DNA of 64,000 nt, taken from Neelides folsomi. Lineage: Eukaryota > Arthropoda > Collembola > Neelipleona > Neelidae. Within the stretch, counting starts at the first letter, position 1. The number at the start of each line of letters is the position of its first letter. Both the position numbers and the translations under genes were made by a program. Where the stretch lies: NCBI GenBank assembly GCA_034687125.1, contig JAQGBZ010000178.1:1-64000 (forward strand), given 5' to 3'. Positions 1 to 10,470 of this stretch are shown one piece after another. The notes under the pieces are model-generated. The model searched no databases. It had not been told where the DNA came from and saw only the letters and a list, made by a program, of their open reading frames with translations.

Positions 1-976
1 CCTTTATATAATATTAAAAGATTTATGAAAAAAGATTTTGTTTTCATAAAAATATTTGTAATTGAATTGATGCACTACCCTTTTTGGTTCCGACTGTATA
101 AGAGGAGACCGACTTCATAAAGTAAAGTTGTTGCAATTGAGTATTCTCTTTCACTGAAATGGCCCTATTAAATAAACTATTAAATAAAAATATTAGTCAA
201 GAATTTGCTATTGATACGAAACGAAGTTATTTTATCATGTTTAATTTTAGTTAGGTATATTCATTAAATATTAATTATAATAATATTTGTATACCTTTTA
301 CATGTACAGGTACTATAGGTAAATATTATTTAATTTTATTATTATCTATTATTAAATTATTATCCTTTGATATATTAAGGATGGTTATAATATATAGCCA
401 CACTTTATATTTTATAACACTTTTAACTTACTTCCTGATCTAAATTGGAATAAAATAACCAAATTAATAAAATTCTAAGATGATGTAAGATACTAATTAA
501 ATAATCCATATACTAATACACACGTTATATTAATAATAATTAAATTATAACGATGATATTATTTTGATTGATTTGATTTATTCAACCAGTGCTTGTACAT
601 ATTTCAATATATAACTTGTATATTGTAATTTTTGTTTGGTTGATATTTTATCTTATTCTCAAAGTTCACACATGAATGTTTCTTGAAGGTAAAAATATAA
701 TGATTTAAGCATTTCTATTTAGATAAATTTTCATTTCGATTTACGTTTATTTCTCTTTATGTATTAGAGAACCGTTAAATATGCCTGAATACTTAGATTA
801 CATCATATCTAGTGTGATTTTTCCATTATATAATTATATAAGAACAACACCTGCTAAGTAGTGTGATACAAGAGGGCATGGGGTAGGGCTTTTTGGAAGT
901 TGGAGTTGCCAAACCAGCATCATTCCATATTCCACGTTCCAAGTACACTGTATCTTAATCTCCGGTGCGTACACCA
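1..976. other. Non-coding AT-rich stretch
   Basis: No open reading frame, RNA gene or long repeat that I can support. The sequence is plain AT-rich DNA with homopolymer runs. Confidence 0.6.
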
Positions 977-1159
977 GACCGGACACCCGACAAGTCCAAT
1001 TCCCGACAGCCGACATTTACATTAAAAGCTAACATACTCTACTCCCGACGACCCGACATACTTCAGACCCGACACTTACACCTTACACATTAAAAATGTA
1101 TCATAGATGTCGACCCGACAATTACACCCTACACATTAAAAATTTAACATATATGTCGA
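977..1159. repeat. CCCGAC-rich tandem repeat with two 46-bp units
   Basis: The motif CCCGAC recurs through this stretch. The clearest part is two adjacent 46-bp units, 1068-1113 and 1114-1159. Each starts CCCGACA, carries a TACACATTAAAAAT core and ends ATGTCGA; they differ at about five positions. A looser, older copy lies just upstream (about 994-1050). Sequences sharing parts of the unit occur near 33.0 kb and 39.1 kb, so it may be a fragment of a dispersed repeat family. I see no coding capacity. Confidence 0.75.
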
Positions 1160-1670
1160 TGTCGTTTGGCGAGTGTATAGCATAAATTATACCTGTTACA
1201 TTTCGGCTAGGAATAAATATCACAATTGAAGGGAATAATGTTTTAATTCAAAGTTTGGAGTTTGGAAAAATAAATAAGTTGTTTCATATTCATTATGACA
1301 TAACATAAATATTTACAAATGATAAGCAAATACCTAGATTCTTATTTAAAATATATTTTAGTAAATAATGAATATTTTAAAATTTAACTCTTGTATGGTT
1401 TTTCTCAGGTGTGTTTCCTTATGTGAATGTGTAACTGCTGTTTATGCCAACATGAAAATTGACCAAAATAAAAGGTTTTTCTCCCGTGTGTATTATAATG
1501 GGTTTTATAGACCGTTTGCTCAAATGGAGTATATTCAATAGCGATTTAATTTTGAGATTATTTATATGATATAAACTAATCTATGATTTAAATTTTAAAG
1601 ACGAGATAAAAATAAATTCTAAACATGTACTTTAAATAATGATAAGGTAAAATAATTTCCAAGTGAAGCT

Positions 1671-1826
1671 CCATGGAGTTCACCATGGAAAATTTCCTCC
1701 ATGGTGAAAGATATATTTACATGAAGCAATAGTCCATCACCATGGATAATGGTTAACTGGAGATAGGAAAATATACATTACTTCACCATGGTTAAAGCTA
1801 ATATTCCATGGAAAATTCATGGTGAG
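1671..1826. promoter_or_regulatory. Cluster of CCATGG palindromes and TTCACCATGG hairpins
   Basis: Six CCATGG hexamers lie within 141 bp (1671, 1683, 1699, 1740, 1786, 1806), far above expectation for AT-rich DNA. Most are embedded in the longer half-site TTCACCATGG. Positions 1679-1689 and 1698-1708 form perfect 11-bp inverted arms around an 8-bp spacer. A second pair, TCACCATG at about 1784 and CATGGTGA at about 1817, also faces inward. The cluster lies about 180-335 bp upstream of the start codon of the six-cysteine peptide gene, so it could be a regulatory array. A decayed foldback element is the alternative. No known factor is assigned. Confidence 0.5.
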
Positions 1827-2005
1827 CCGATCTCGTAAATCCTAGCCTGCTCTCGTATTACATAATACAATGCAACTCACTTAGGCCAATATTGACCCAT
1901 TATTCAAATAGTTACTAGTCCTAAAAAACAATAAACAACGTTAAATAATATATATCTAATAATCTATATATTAAATTGTAAAACTCAAAAACATATTTTG
2001 AAAAA

Positions 2006-2327
2006 ATGGCTTCAAAAAATATGCTCATCGTTTGTGCAGTCTTAATACTAATTTCTTGTTCAGTGGATTGTGCAACTGAGCAAATAGGTATTACGTTTTA
2101 AATATACGAGTAAATTACGAAATGTTATTATTCTTAGCTTATAACCCTGGTTTGTTTTATACGCAGAAATTGAATGTGACGACGAGGTTGTCTGTGTTAG
2201 CACTAAAGATCATGCAACAAAATTTTGCATCAGGAATAATTATGAAACTGCTGAGTATTTAAGCGGGTGCAACTTTAATTATGGTAATTCAGCATACCGC
2301 TGTTGTAGACAAGTAAAAACGAAGTAG
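2006..2327 (+). CDS. Small secreted six-cysteine peptide
   Basis: Two exons, 2006-2087 and 2167-2327, join in phase across a GT-AG intron to give 80 residues. The N-terminus is a clear signal peptide (MASKNMLIVCAVLILISC..., cleavage likely near VDCA/TEQ). The mature part, about 55 residues, has six cysteines spaced C-x5-C-x10-C-x13-C-x10-CC and is otherwise polar. The order ending in an adjacent cysteine pair recalls beta-defensin-like or other disulfide-rich peptides, but the gaps are longer than in beta-defensins and I cannot place it in a family. It is presumably secreted, with three disulfides. A host-defence or signalling role is inference only. The start is the first ATG and opens directly into the signal peptide. 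Confidence 0.75.
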
Positions 2328-2747
2328 CTATTACGAAAAGCTTTAATAATATAAAAATATAATCCAAAAGATAGTGAATACCCTTCTTAATTACTAATGT
2401 AATAATTAATGATCAATGTAATGATTACCAAATATCTTGAATAAACAAATTATTTATTTAATAATTACATAGATTTAATTTAAAGTATGAAATTTAGAAT
2501 CAACTTTTAGATTGTAAAGGGTAATAAAATTTTATTAATAAATAAATTGGACATCTTTTCAATTATTTTATTTATTACAAAGATTTTGGGCTATGTAATT
2601 TATTCAGCTTTTTAATCACAAGCGCTTATTCCAATACCTAAACATAAACTGTAAAATGATTAATTAAAATTTTGTTTTGTTCTCATAATTTTATACACAG
2701 GTATGTATATTATAATAAGTATATTAACTAAATGCAATTTCATAATT

Positions 2748-4951
2748 TTAATAATTACCACGGTTTATTCCTGAAGAAGGACCCCATCCATTTCCTGGAG
2801 TTCCTATATATCCACCACCAGAAATGCCTACAGGACCTCTACTTGAAACACCTGGACCTCCATAGCCATAACCGTTACTTAAACCCAATCCTCCACCTAC
2901 TCCATTTCCGACTCCCCAGCATGCTCCATTTCCAACCCCAGCTCTACTAGCTCCTATTAATCTACTTCCTGCGCCAGCTCCACTATATCCTCCTCCTACA
3001 CCACCAGAGTAACTATTTCCTGCGCCCCATCCACCTGAACCACTTCCATACCCTGCTCCATCAAATCCTCCACCTGCGTAACCATTTCCTGAGCCCCAAC
3101 CACCTCCATACCCTGATCCACAATATGATTGTCCTCCCCCATATCCAGCTCCACTACCTCCACAACCAAAAGCACCTGAACCGGAACCAGCTCCATAACC
3201 ACTTCCAGCTCCCCAGCCATTTCCTGAACCTCCATATCCACCTCCTCCAACAGATCTACCTCCTCCATATCCGCCTCCATAACCTCCACCTTGTCCAACA
3301 AATGCATCGGCCGTTTGTCCTACAACTCCTCCGGTGCCTTTTCCACCACCCATGCCGCCTCCATATCCGCCTCCATAACCACCGCCTTGTCCAACAAGTG
3401 AATAAACCGCTTGTCCCACGACTCCACCAGTGCCTTTGCCTCCTCCAAGGCCACGTTCACCACCACCATAACCACCATCTTGCCCAACAAGTGAATCAAC
3501 TGCCTGTCCCACGACTCCACCAGTGCCTTTGCCACCTCCTAGACCACCTCCAAGACCACGCCCATTGCCAACTTCATAACCACCATCTTGTCCTACAAGT
3601 GAATCAACCGCTTGTCCGACAGCTCCTCCAGTGCCTTTTCCACCTCCAAGGCTACGCCAATTACCACCTCCTTGACCAACATTTTGACCAACAAGTGCGT
3701 CGACTGTTTGACCGACAGCTCCTCCAGTTCCTTTTCCTCCTCCGAGTCCACCTCCCATTGGCCCGCTTGTTGTTTGTCCAACCAAAGAATCAACGCCTTG
3801 TCCAAGAACTCCTCCAGTGCCTGTTCCACCTCCAAATCCTCCAACGCCACCTCCAATACCACCTCCTTGCCCAGATGGATTACCAACCAGTGCGTCTACA
3901 GTTTGTCCGACAACTCCACCGGTGCCTGTTCTGCCGCCGATTCCACCTCCAAGTCCTCCTCCAATGCCACTTCCATGACCAGCTGGATTACCAACAAGTG
4001 CATCTACTGTTTGTCCGACAACTCCTCCAGTGCCGGTTCCTCCACCGATTCCAACAGGATTTCCACTGTGACCTCCTGGACCAACAATACTGTCGACTGC
4101 TTGACCAACAACACCGCCGGTTCCTTTGGAGCCACCAGGTCCTCCGATTCCTGCAATTCCACGACCTCCACCTCCACCTGCACCATCGGAACCAACAAGA
4201 GCATCAACGGTCTGTCCCACAACGCCGCCAGTTCCCTTCAAGTCTCCAACACCGCCAGCTTTGTTACCAATGCCACCACTACCGCCACCAGGACCGACGA
4301 GTGAATCAACTGCTTGTCCGACAACTCCTCCAGTTCCCTTTCCTCCCATCATTCCACCTTTACTTCCTTGCCCAACGAGAGCATCGACTATTGAAAATAC
4401 ATATACCTAATTATTTTTAAATTGGTCTAAAAACGTTTATTTGATTTGGGTTTTTGAAATTGTTAAAAAATTATTTAAAAATTAGTACCAGCTTGTCCAA
4501 CGGCTCCTCCGGTTCCTTTCCCCCCTCCAAGCATTGGACCTCCTGGATTTGCTCCATTGGGTGGTCCAACTAAAGCATCTTCTACCTGACCAACGACGCC
4601 TCCAGTACCTTTATTGGCTTGAACTAAAAGAGAATTGGAAAAATTAGTAAAATTTTATTTAAAAATTTTATTATTTTTTTACCTATCGAATATTAAAAAT
4701 TAAAAATTTGGAATTTAAAATTTGGAAAGAAAATGTCACAGGTTCGTGGTTCATAAATTTTTATGTATTTGTATTTCAACAAAATTGACACTAACATTGA
4801 CACTAAGATAAACATAACAGTTTTAATGAAAATTATTATTTTAATTCCTCGAGTTCAAATTGTCTTGATTATAAAAGTTAAAAATTACATATGACTTACC
4901 GGATCCATAGGCAAGGCAGAAGATCAAAAATCCACGCCCTGACAAAATCAT
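2748..4951 (-). CDS. Glycine-rich secreted protein with 13 GTGGVVGQ-VD-LVG repeats
   Basis: Three exons on the minus strand (4951-4900, 4623-4489, 4387-2748) join in phase to 608 residues. Exon 1 encodes a short signal peptide (MILSGRGFLIFCLAYG). From about residue 20 a motif close to KGTGGVVGQ(A/T)VD(S/A)LVG recurs 13 times, separated by glycine-rich linkers of varying length. The last intron splits one repeat between GQA and VDALVG. About the last 200 residues change to GGGYGGGYGGG and GSGYGAGSG runs with Tyr, Ser and Asn and one or two cysteines, ending ...SSGINRGNY. This composition resembles arthropod cuticle, silk or adhesive structural proteins, so an extracellular structural role is likely. 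The repeat itself matches no family I know. Overlapping open frames on both strands are by-products of the GGN-rich codons. Confidence 0.85.
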
Positions 4952-7494
4952 TGTTAAGAAAATGGCAGACTAAACGAGTAAATCAATACTGGATGACTTT
5001 AAAGGAGCATTCGCTTTCATTTAGAAATTCGATATTTAAAATTAACAATTTTGATTTATCTATCATTTTAATGATTTAATTAAGAAAGTTTCACAAGTTT
5101 TAATATACATTAAGAATAAAAAGACATAATTGTAAATCATTCAACTTAAGCATTGTAGAATACCTTACTAACAGTACTGCGTGTATTCATAGGAGAATTA
5201 TTTAAGTGAGAAAAGTAAAAACGAACTGTATACACGTCAATTATTATTTATTAGGTTATTATTATATAAAAATTACAAGTGCCTATTGTACTTATAAACG
5301 AAAGTCCCTTTACATCATTGTATAATATAATTAAATAATTATGATTCATTTTGTTTATAAATATTTAATTTAATAAAATTTATAATCGTTATTAATTTAT
5401 GGCTATCATTTTAAATGCTTATAGTAGCATAATAATGGATAAAAATCATGACCATAAAAACAAGCATCAATCATTTGCTTCATTCAAATGAATAATAAAA
5501 ACACATGTTTAAATGTGTTTAATTCATTTATAATTGATATAAATAACATATTAACTAAATATTATTGATGTGATGATATCCGTTTTAGAGTTTAGTACAT
5601 ATATGTATTATAGTCTTAAAGTACACTCTCCGCTGTTATCTTAATTGAATTTTTATTTCAAAGCATAAACTTGTTAAAAATAAAATCACCAATGAAGTTT
5701 AATTTTCTATGTTAAACTTTGGGACCCCAATTTGCATTTCCCATTCTGCAAATGTAAAAGTTTAAAAACTTCTTAAAAAAATTCAGCATTGAATTGAGCT
5801 GAAAAGTGTATGTGCTCAGAGCTGAAGTTGAAATTGTTGAAAGCCATACTGACATTATTGATATATATTGAGTCGAAAAAACTTTGAGTTATAAAGTGAA
5901 TTTTGTGTGAATTGAATGGTTAAGGATTGAACTCCGCGTATTGTTGATTGGGATCCTTAAGGGGGTTTACAATTTACAGCTTGAAATTGGGAAACTGCTC
6001 CGGGAGACCCAACGAAGCATAAAAGAAGGAACGGCCGACGTATTTAACTTTCCCTTGAGGATCGCCTTGGAAGTGATGAGGAAAGTTGTAATGAGAGAGA
6101 AGAAAGTTCTTCGACTGCCTCCAAACCCCTTCATCTCTCTACACGTATGAAACCGTATGATTATATACTCAAAGAAGGAGAGGAAAAAGGAATTCCCCAT
6201 TGGATTCCATATAATGAAATCAGAGAAGATTCCGAAGGACATTTCACAATTCACTCCTTTCTGTATAAACGGCCGGAATTGTGGAATCATGAGAAAAAGA
6301 ATGGGAAGGATTCCCTCAGGCATTTACTACACATTCTGGAATTGCAAAATTACAACCAGAAGCATCTTTCTTGATATTTACATTCCTGTTATTGATTTTG
6401 TTCATTTATATTACATTATTCGATTTTTATAATTTAATGAAAATAAATAAAATATTAATGATTTTTTGTTTTATTTGTGTTGGTAAATAAATAAATACAG
6501 ATGATGAATCTGAAGGATTTGTAAATAATAAAGTTATTTTATTAATAAATCATATGGAACAAGGATTGATTGATGATATTTGATGAAGATCTTTGGATTG
6601 CTTAAGGCATAAAGCTATTTGAGCTTGAATGAGCTTCAAATAAAATCGCGTGGGGGGTATTTTATTTCTTTCGGCTGGATTTCTCTTATGAGTTTTCCTT
6701 GCGGCCGTTTGTTGAAAGCGAGCAAAGCCGAAAATCACCTTGAGACAAAATTTCCGCTTTCGAGTGCCAGGTCAGAAAGAAATCAAGATATGGCTCATAT
6801 CTCATTTATCTCTCATGGTTGGTACGGATTATATCTCATGTGTGTAAAGTGATAGTGTGATTCATAAATACGTATAATAAATATAGCCCTTGGAATATAC
6901 AGAGGGGAAAGTACAAAAAATGATGTGATATTTCTCATTTTTGCCAACTTTTATTATTTTTGGTGTCAAAAGTAGAGAGGATTCAGAAGATCAAAAGCTT
7001 GAAGTTCCCAATAAATATATCACCAATCAAAACCCCTTGATGAGTAAAATGAGTATTACTATATATTGGTAATATTATATTATTAATAGTATGTAGGTAT
7101 GTAATTTAAAGAATTAACACTATAATCACTTATACTAATGGTAAGTAATTAAACTCTGGATATGACATCATTATCCATTAAATTGTTCGTTTAATTTTTT
7201 AATTTTATTAGCTTTTATCTAATTTATAATTTTTTTAATAATTTCTAACTAAATTTTTGTCAAGATATATTAATTTTATTCAAATGTCTGATTAAAGTTT
7301 AAAAAGTTTAAAAATTTTCATAACATACCAGTTTTTTGTTTAATGTAAGCATTAATTATTTCATAAATTGGTTCAATAAAGAATTAAAAAAATTAATTAT
7401 ATTATAATTTAAGTTTTAAAATTTTAATTATTTGAAAAACATTTTAAGTTTATCGATATCTTCAAGGTTGTTGCGAATATATTTTTGAATATAT
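4952..7494. other. Intergenic stretch, no supported gene
   Basis: AT-rich DNA. Two short overlapping open frames on the plus strand (5941-6150 and 6147-6432) have no splice, family or signal evidence, and I do not call them genes. Nothing else stands out. Confidence 0.5.
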
Positions 7495-7774
7495 CTACAA
7501 TTCGGCGATCCCTGCAGCAACTGATTTTGCTTGCATATTTGCAAGAGATTGTTGTCCAGCAACACGGCTTTGTGCAGCTCTACTCGCTACTCCTGGATCA
7601 AGAATTTCTAGCCCTTATGGCATACCGTGAGGACGTTGCCCATGAGCCTCACCAACAAACGCTAAAACAATTAAATTGTTAAATTATAAATAGTCAGTAA
7701 ATTAAATAATAAAATTAATAATTACTTGAAATAAAGACGAAAAGGAAAAAGAATGAAAAAATAAAAATCTTCAT
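7495..7774 (-). pseudogene. Small secreted alanine/glutamine-rich protein, interrupted by an in-frame stop
   Basis: Exon 1 (7774-7726) encodes a hydrophobic signal peptide, MKIFIFSFFFLFVFIS, and ends at a good GT donor. Exon 2 starts at 7661 after a TTTTAG acceptor and stays in phase for 15 residues (TFVGEAHGQRPHGMP) before a TAA at 7617-7615. The same frame then continues cleanly for 39 residues rich in Ala and Gln (starting GLEILDPGVASRAAQ) up to a TAG at 7495. The orderly second half suggests one protein of about 70 residues interrupted by a single recent nonsense change. Alternatives are a sequencing error, a genuinely short peptide or stop-codon readthrough. No family is recognised. Confidence 0.5.
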
Positions 7775-9066
7775 TTTTGTAATTTCCGAGATCAAAAAGA
7801 AGTTGTTAAGTCTTGAATAACCAATAACTCTCTAAGAATTAGAAATTTTTTCCCGTTATAGAATAATTGATTCTAATTACTTTAATCAATATTAGTCAAT
7901 AAAAATAATGATCCAACTTTCACAATATCACAATATTTAATATTATAATAATAATAACATTTATATTAAGGTTTCACAATGCAAATAATTTCATATTAAG
8001 ACCCCTCCATTTTATGTATAAAATTATTTTCTCTGCTTACAACAGATTTAATCAATAATATGACATATAAATAAAAACAATTAATTTACCGCACATGAGT
8101 AATAAGAGTAAATTACACTTTGTGTTTATGGTGTCTTTAAAGGTTGAGGGACAGTTGATTTTGAAAGGTTATGAATGAGATGGAGTTTGTTCCGGTGATT
8201 GTAATATTAATTGGATTTCTGGTCTACGCCTCCCTCGACTCCCATTACACACATCTCATACAGGAACCTCCCTGAACAATGTGTGACGGAGAGATGAGGA
8301 CGAGGCTCAAGGGAGGAATAATACAAATTCCCTGCCACGCTCATTTCTTCAGCTCTCAAACCATGAGAATTATTTCAATCAAAACTCAACATCACCAACC
8401 GCTATAATCTCATCCATGGATTTTTATATCTCTCCTGTGTTATGAAGGTGAATCCCGTGGATCTCCATCAAAATGATATGATTAATAAGGAAAAACACTC
8501 AAATTGTTTCCAACCACGCAAAACCCTCATTTTCTTATCAAAGGACTTTTAATTTATTGTATTAAATTTTTAGAAGGAACTCACACTCAACCAAACAATG
8601 AACCAGGCACAGGGATTTTCAAATATTAATTTAATATTTTCAAGATTTATCCTATTTATATTATAGTTAATACATTAATTGTATTTAATATTTAATAAAT
8701 AATTATAAAAATGGTTTAAACATTGATTAATAATTCCATATAAAGGATTAATGTGTATCAGTATCTGTCCGTGTATTGCATAAAAATATATTACATGGAA
8801 ATAAAGCTCATTGTCATTGCAAAGTATAACGAATGTGAAAACTTTTTAACTTTCATCAATTTATAAGAATTTAAAAGTAATAAAAGGCAAACTTGGTAAA
8901 TGGCTAAATCCTTCATGTCACACTAGACCATAAATTAAGCCAATAAACAAGATTAATATTCAGAGTTGATATTGTATATTACGAATTTCTTGGTATTATT
9001 ACATTATTAATGGTTATTGTAATTCCTATTTAATATAAAGAATAATTGCTTTAAATTGTAAAATTA
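7775..9066. other. Intergenic stretch, no gene seen
   Basis: No open frame, repeat or RNA gene that I can support. Confidence 0.5.
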
Positions 9067-10470
9067 TTAATGAAGTTTTGTACTGCGAATTCTGACAACT
9101 CGAAGGCTCAAAATTCCCGTCATCCACTTTTTGATTTCTTTGCATTGCTTTCGAACAACTGGAAAATTCTTATTTTTGTGATTCTTGTACGATTCGTTTC
9201 CCAATGTGATTGTGTCAACAGTTGCCGAAATGGAAATATCCGTGAGAGTTTCTTGGTTCGATTTGGATTCAGGGAATTCGAGTTTAGTTGTGCTAATTTC
9301 TTTTACAATTCTTAATTGACCATCTTTGCCAAAAACCCATCTTGTCACTTCATTCATGGAGGAATGTTCAGAAGCCGTAGTGAGGAGAATCGGAGGAGGT
9401 TCTAAATTAATTGGAGGGGAAATTTCCACTTTTTTAGAATTCTCCCCTTCAAGATCCTTCCAAAATTCTAAACATTTAGCAAACAAAAGTTCATCTTTTG
9501 CGGAAGATTCGGCAAAATATCCATTTTTCATTTCTTGGTAAAATTTAATTCTATCGTTGAGATTGGATGGCAAAATGTCTTTGAGAACCTTCGATGTTTC
9601 TTCACTTTTAAGAACTTCCGTCATTTTTGGCTCATCTTTTAGTTTCTCGCATTTTAATCCTTCCACTTTGATCGCTTCTTTTAGTTCTTCACATCTTGAA
9701 ACTTTCACCGCTTCATTTAGTTCCTTGCAGATTTCTTGTTTTTTACCCAATGGCAATTCAGACAATCCTCGAGGAGAAATCAGAACTATATTGGATTTAC
9801 TAATATGTGCGACTTCTTTAACGGCGGATATTTCAAAAGGCTCAGTAATATCTTCGTCCACAAATGAGTCATCAGATGGAGGTCTGGAAGTCAAATCTTC
9901 GCTCATTTTAACTTCTTTTGCTTTTTTAGCTTTAATTTCTTGGATCTTCTTTACTGAAACGGATTCTCCAACACTCGACTTTGACTCGTTTTTACAAGTT
10001 GAGCTTATCAAATCTTTGTCCAACGTCATCGTCAATCCCACGAACGTCATCGTCGAATTTTCCTCGAGCTTATTTGATAGGATTTGAGTGTGAGAATTTT
10101 GTTCCTTTGCTTTCTCCGCATCTCCGCTGTTTAGAAGGATTTTGGTTTTCTGTGGAGAATGAAAAAACGAGAATGTCGTAGACGAAATGACTTTGGGCTC
10201 CGAAATGAGTTCCAGCTGTTCGACGGCGGCTCCTTCGTTAATTGCAATTGGTTGTGTGTGTTGAAGTGGGCGGATTGGGCGGAATGGCAGCGGAGCTCGG
10301 AAATCTTGGTAAGAAATGTTTTCGCTCACGATCTCCTTCCCATCCTTCAAGTTCGACCGCCTGCTGTGCTTAAACGTCGATTTCCCATTTGCTTTCACTC
10401 GGGGACGATTCGTATGCGGCATCTGGAAAACCAAACCAGTTGTAGAATGTGTCAAATCATCAAATCTCAA
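9067..10470 (-). CDS. Unrecognised Lys/Glu-rich, probably disordered protein
   Basis: A long uninterrupted frame of up to 467 residues in an AT-rich region where such length by chance is unlikely. A good acceptor (TTTTCCAG) lies directly before the internal ATG at 10422, so the true exon may start there (451 residues, MPHTNRPRVKANGKS...) with a 5' exon further upstream. The N-terminus is basic with a proline-rich patch. The middle is rich in Lys, Glu and Ser with little hydrophobic content. Around residues 245-290 a 12-13-residue pattern repeats (CKELNEAVKV, CEELKEAIKV, KCEKLKDEPK), helical and charged. Near the C-terminus is a more ordered patch, VTRWVFGKDGQLRIVKE. There is no signal peptide or membrane segment, so an intracellular protein is likely. 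It is transcribed divergently from the FN3 membrane protein. I do not recognise a family. Confidence 0.6.
   Translation of the reverse strand: MRFDDLTHSTTGLVFQMPHTNRPRVKANGKSTFKHSRRSNLKDGKEIVSENISYQDFRAPLPFRPIRPLQHTQPIAINEGAAVEQLELISEPKVISSTTFSFFHSPQKTKILLNSGDAEKAKEQNSHTQILSNKLEENSTMTFVGLTMTLDKDLISSTCKNESKSSVGESVSVKKIQEIKAKKAKEVKMSEDLTSRPPSDDSFVDEDITEPFEISAVKEVAHISKSNIVLISPRGLSELPLGKKQEICKELNEAVKVSRCEELKEAIKVEGLKCEKLKDEPKMTEVLKSEETSKVLKDILPSNLNDRIKFYQEMKNGYFAESSAKDELLFAKCLEFWKDLEGENSKKVEISPPINLEPPPILLTTASEHSSMNEVTRWVFGKDGQLRIVKEISTTKLEFPESKSNQETLTDISISATVDTITLGNESYKNHKNKNFPVVRKQCKEIKKWMTGILSLRVVRIRSTKLH

Noticed and set aside
3125-4420. Long plus-strand open frames rich in Leu/His/Gln and Ser/Thr opposite the glycine-rich gene
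   Set aside because: They are antisense reflections of GGN-rich codons; the minus-strand frame has a signal peptide, splicing and repeats.
5941-6432. Overlapping plus-strand open frames of 69-91 codons
   Set aside because: No splice sites joining them, no domain, no signal peptide; the frames change without a plausible intron.
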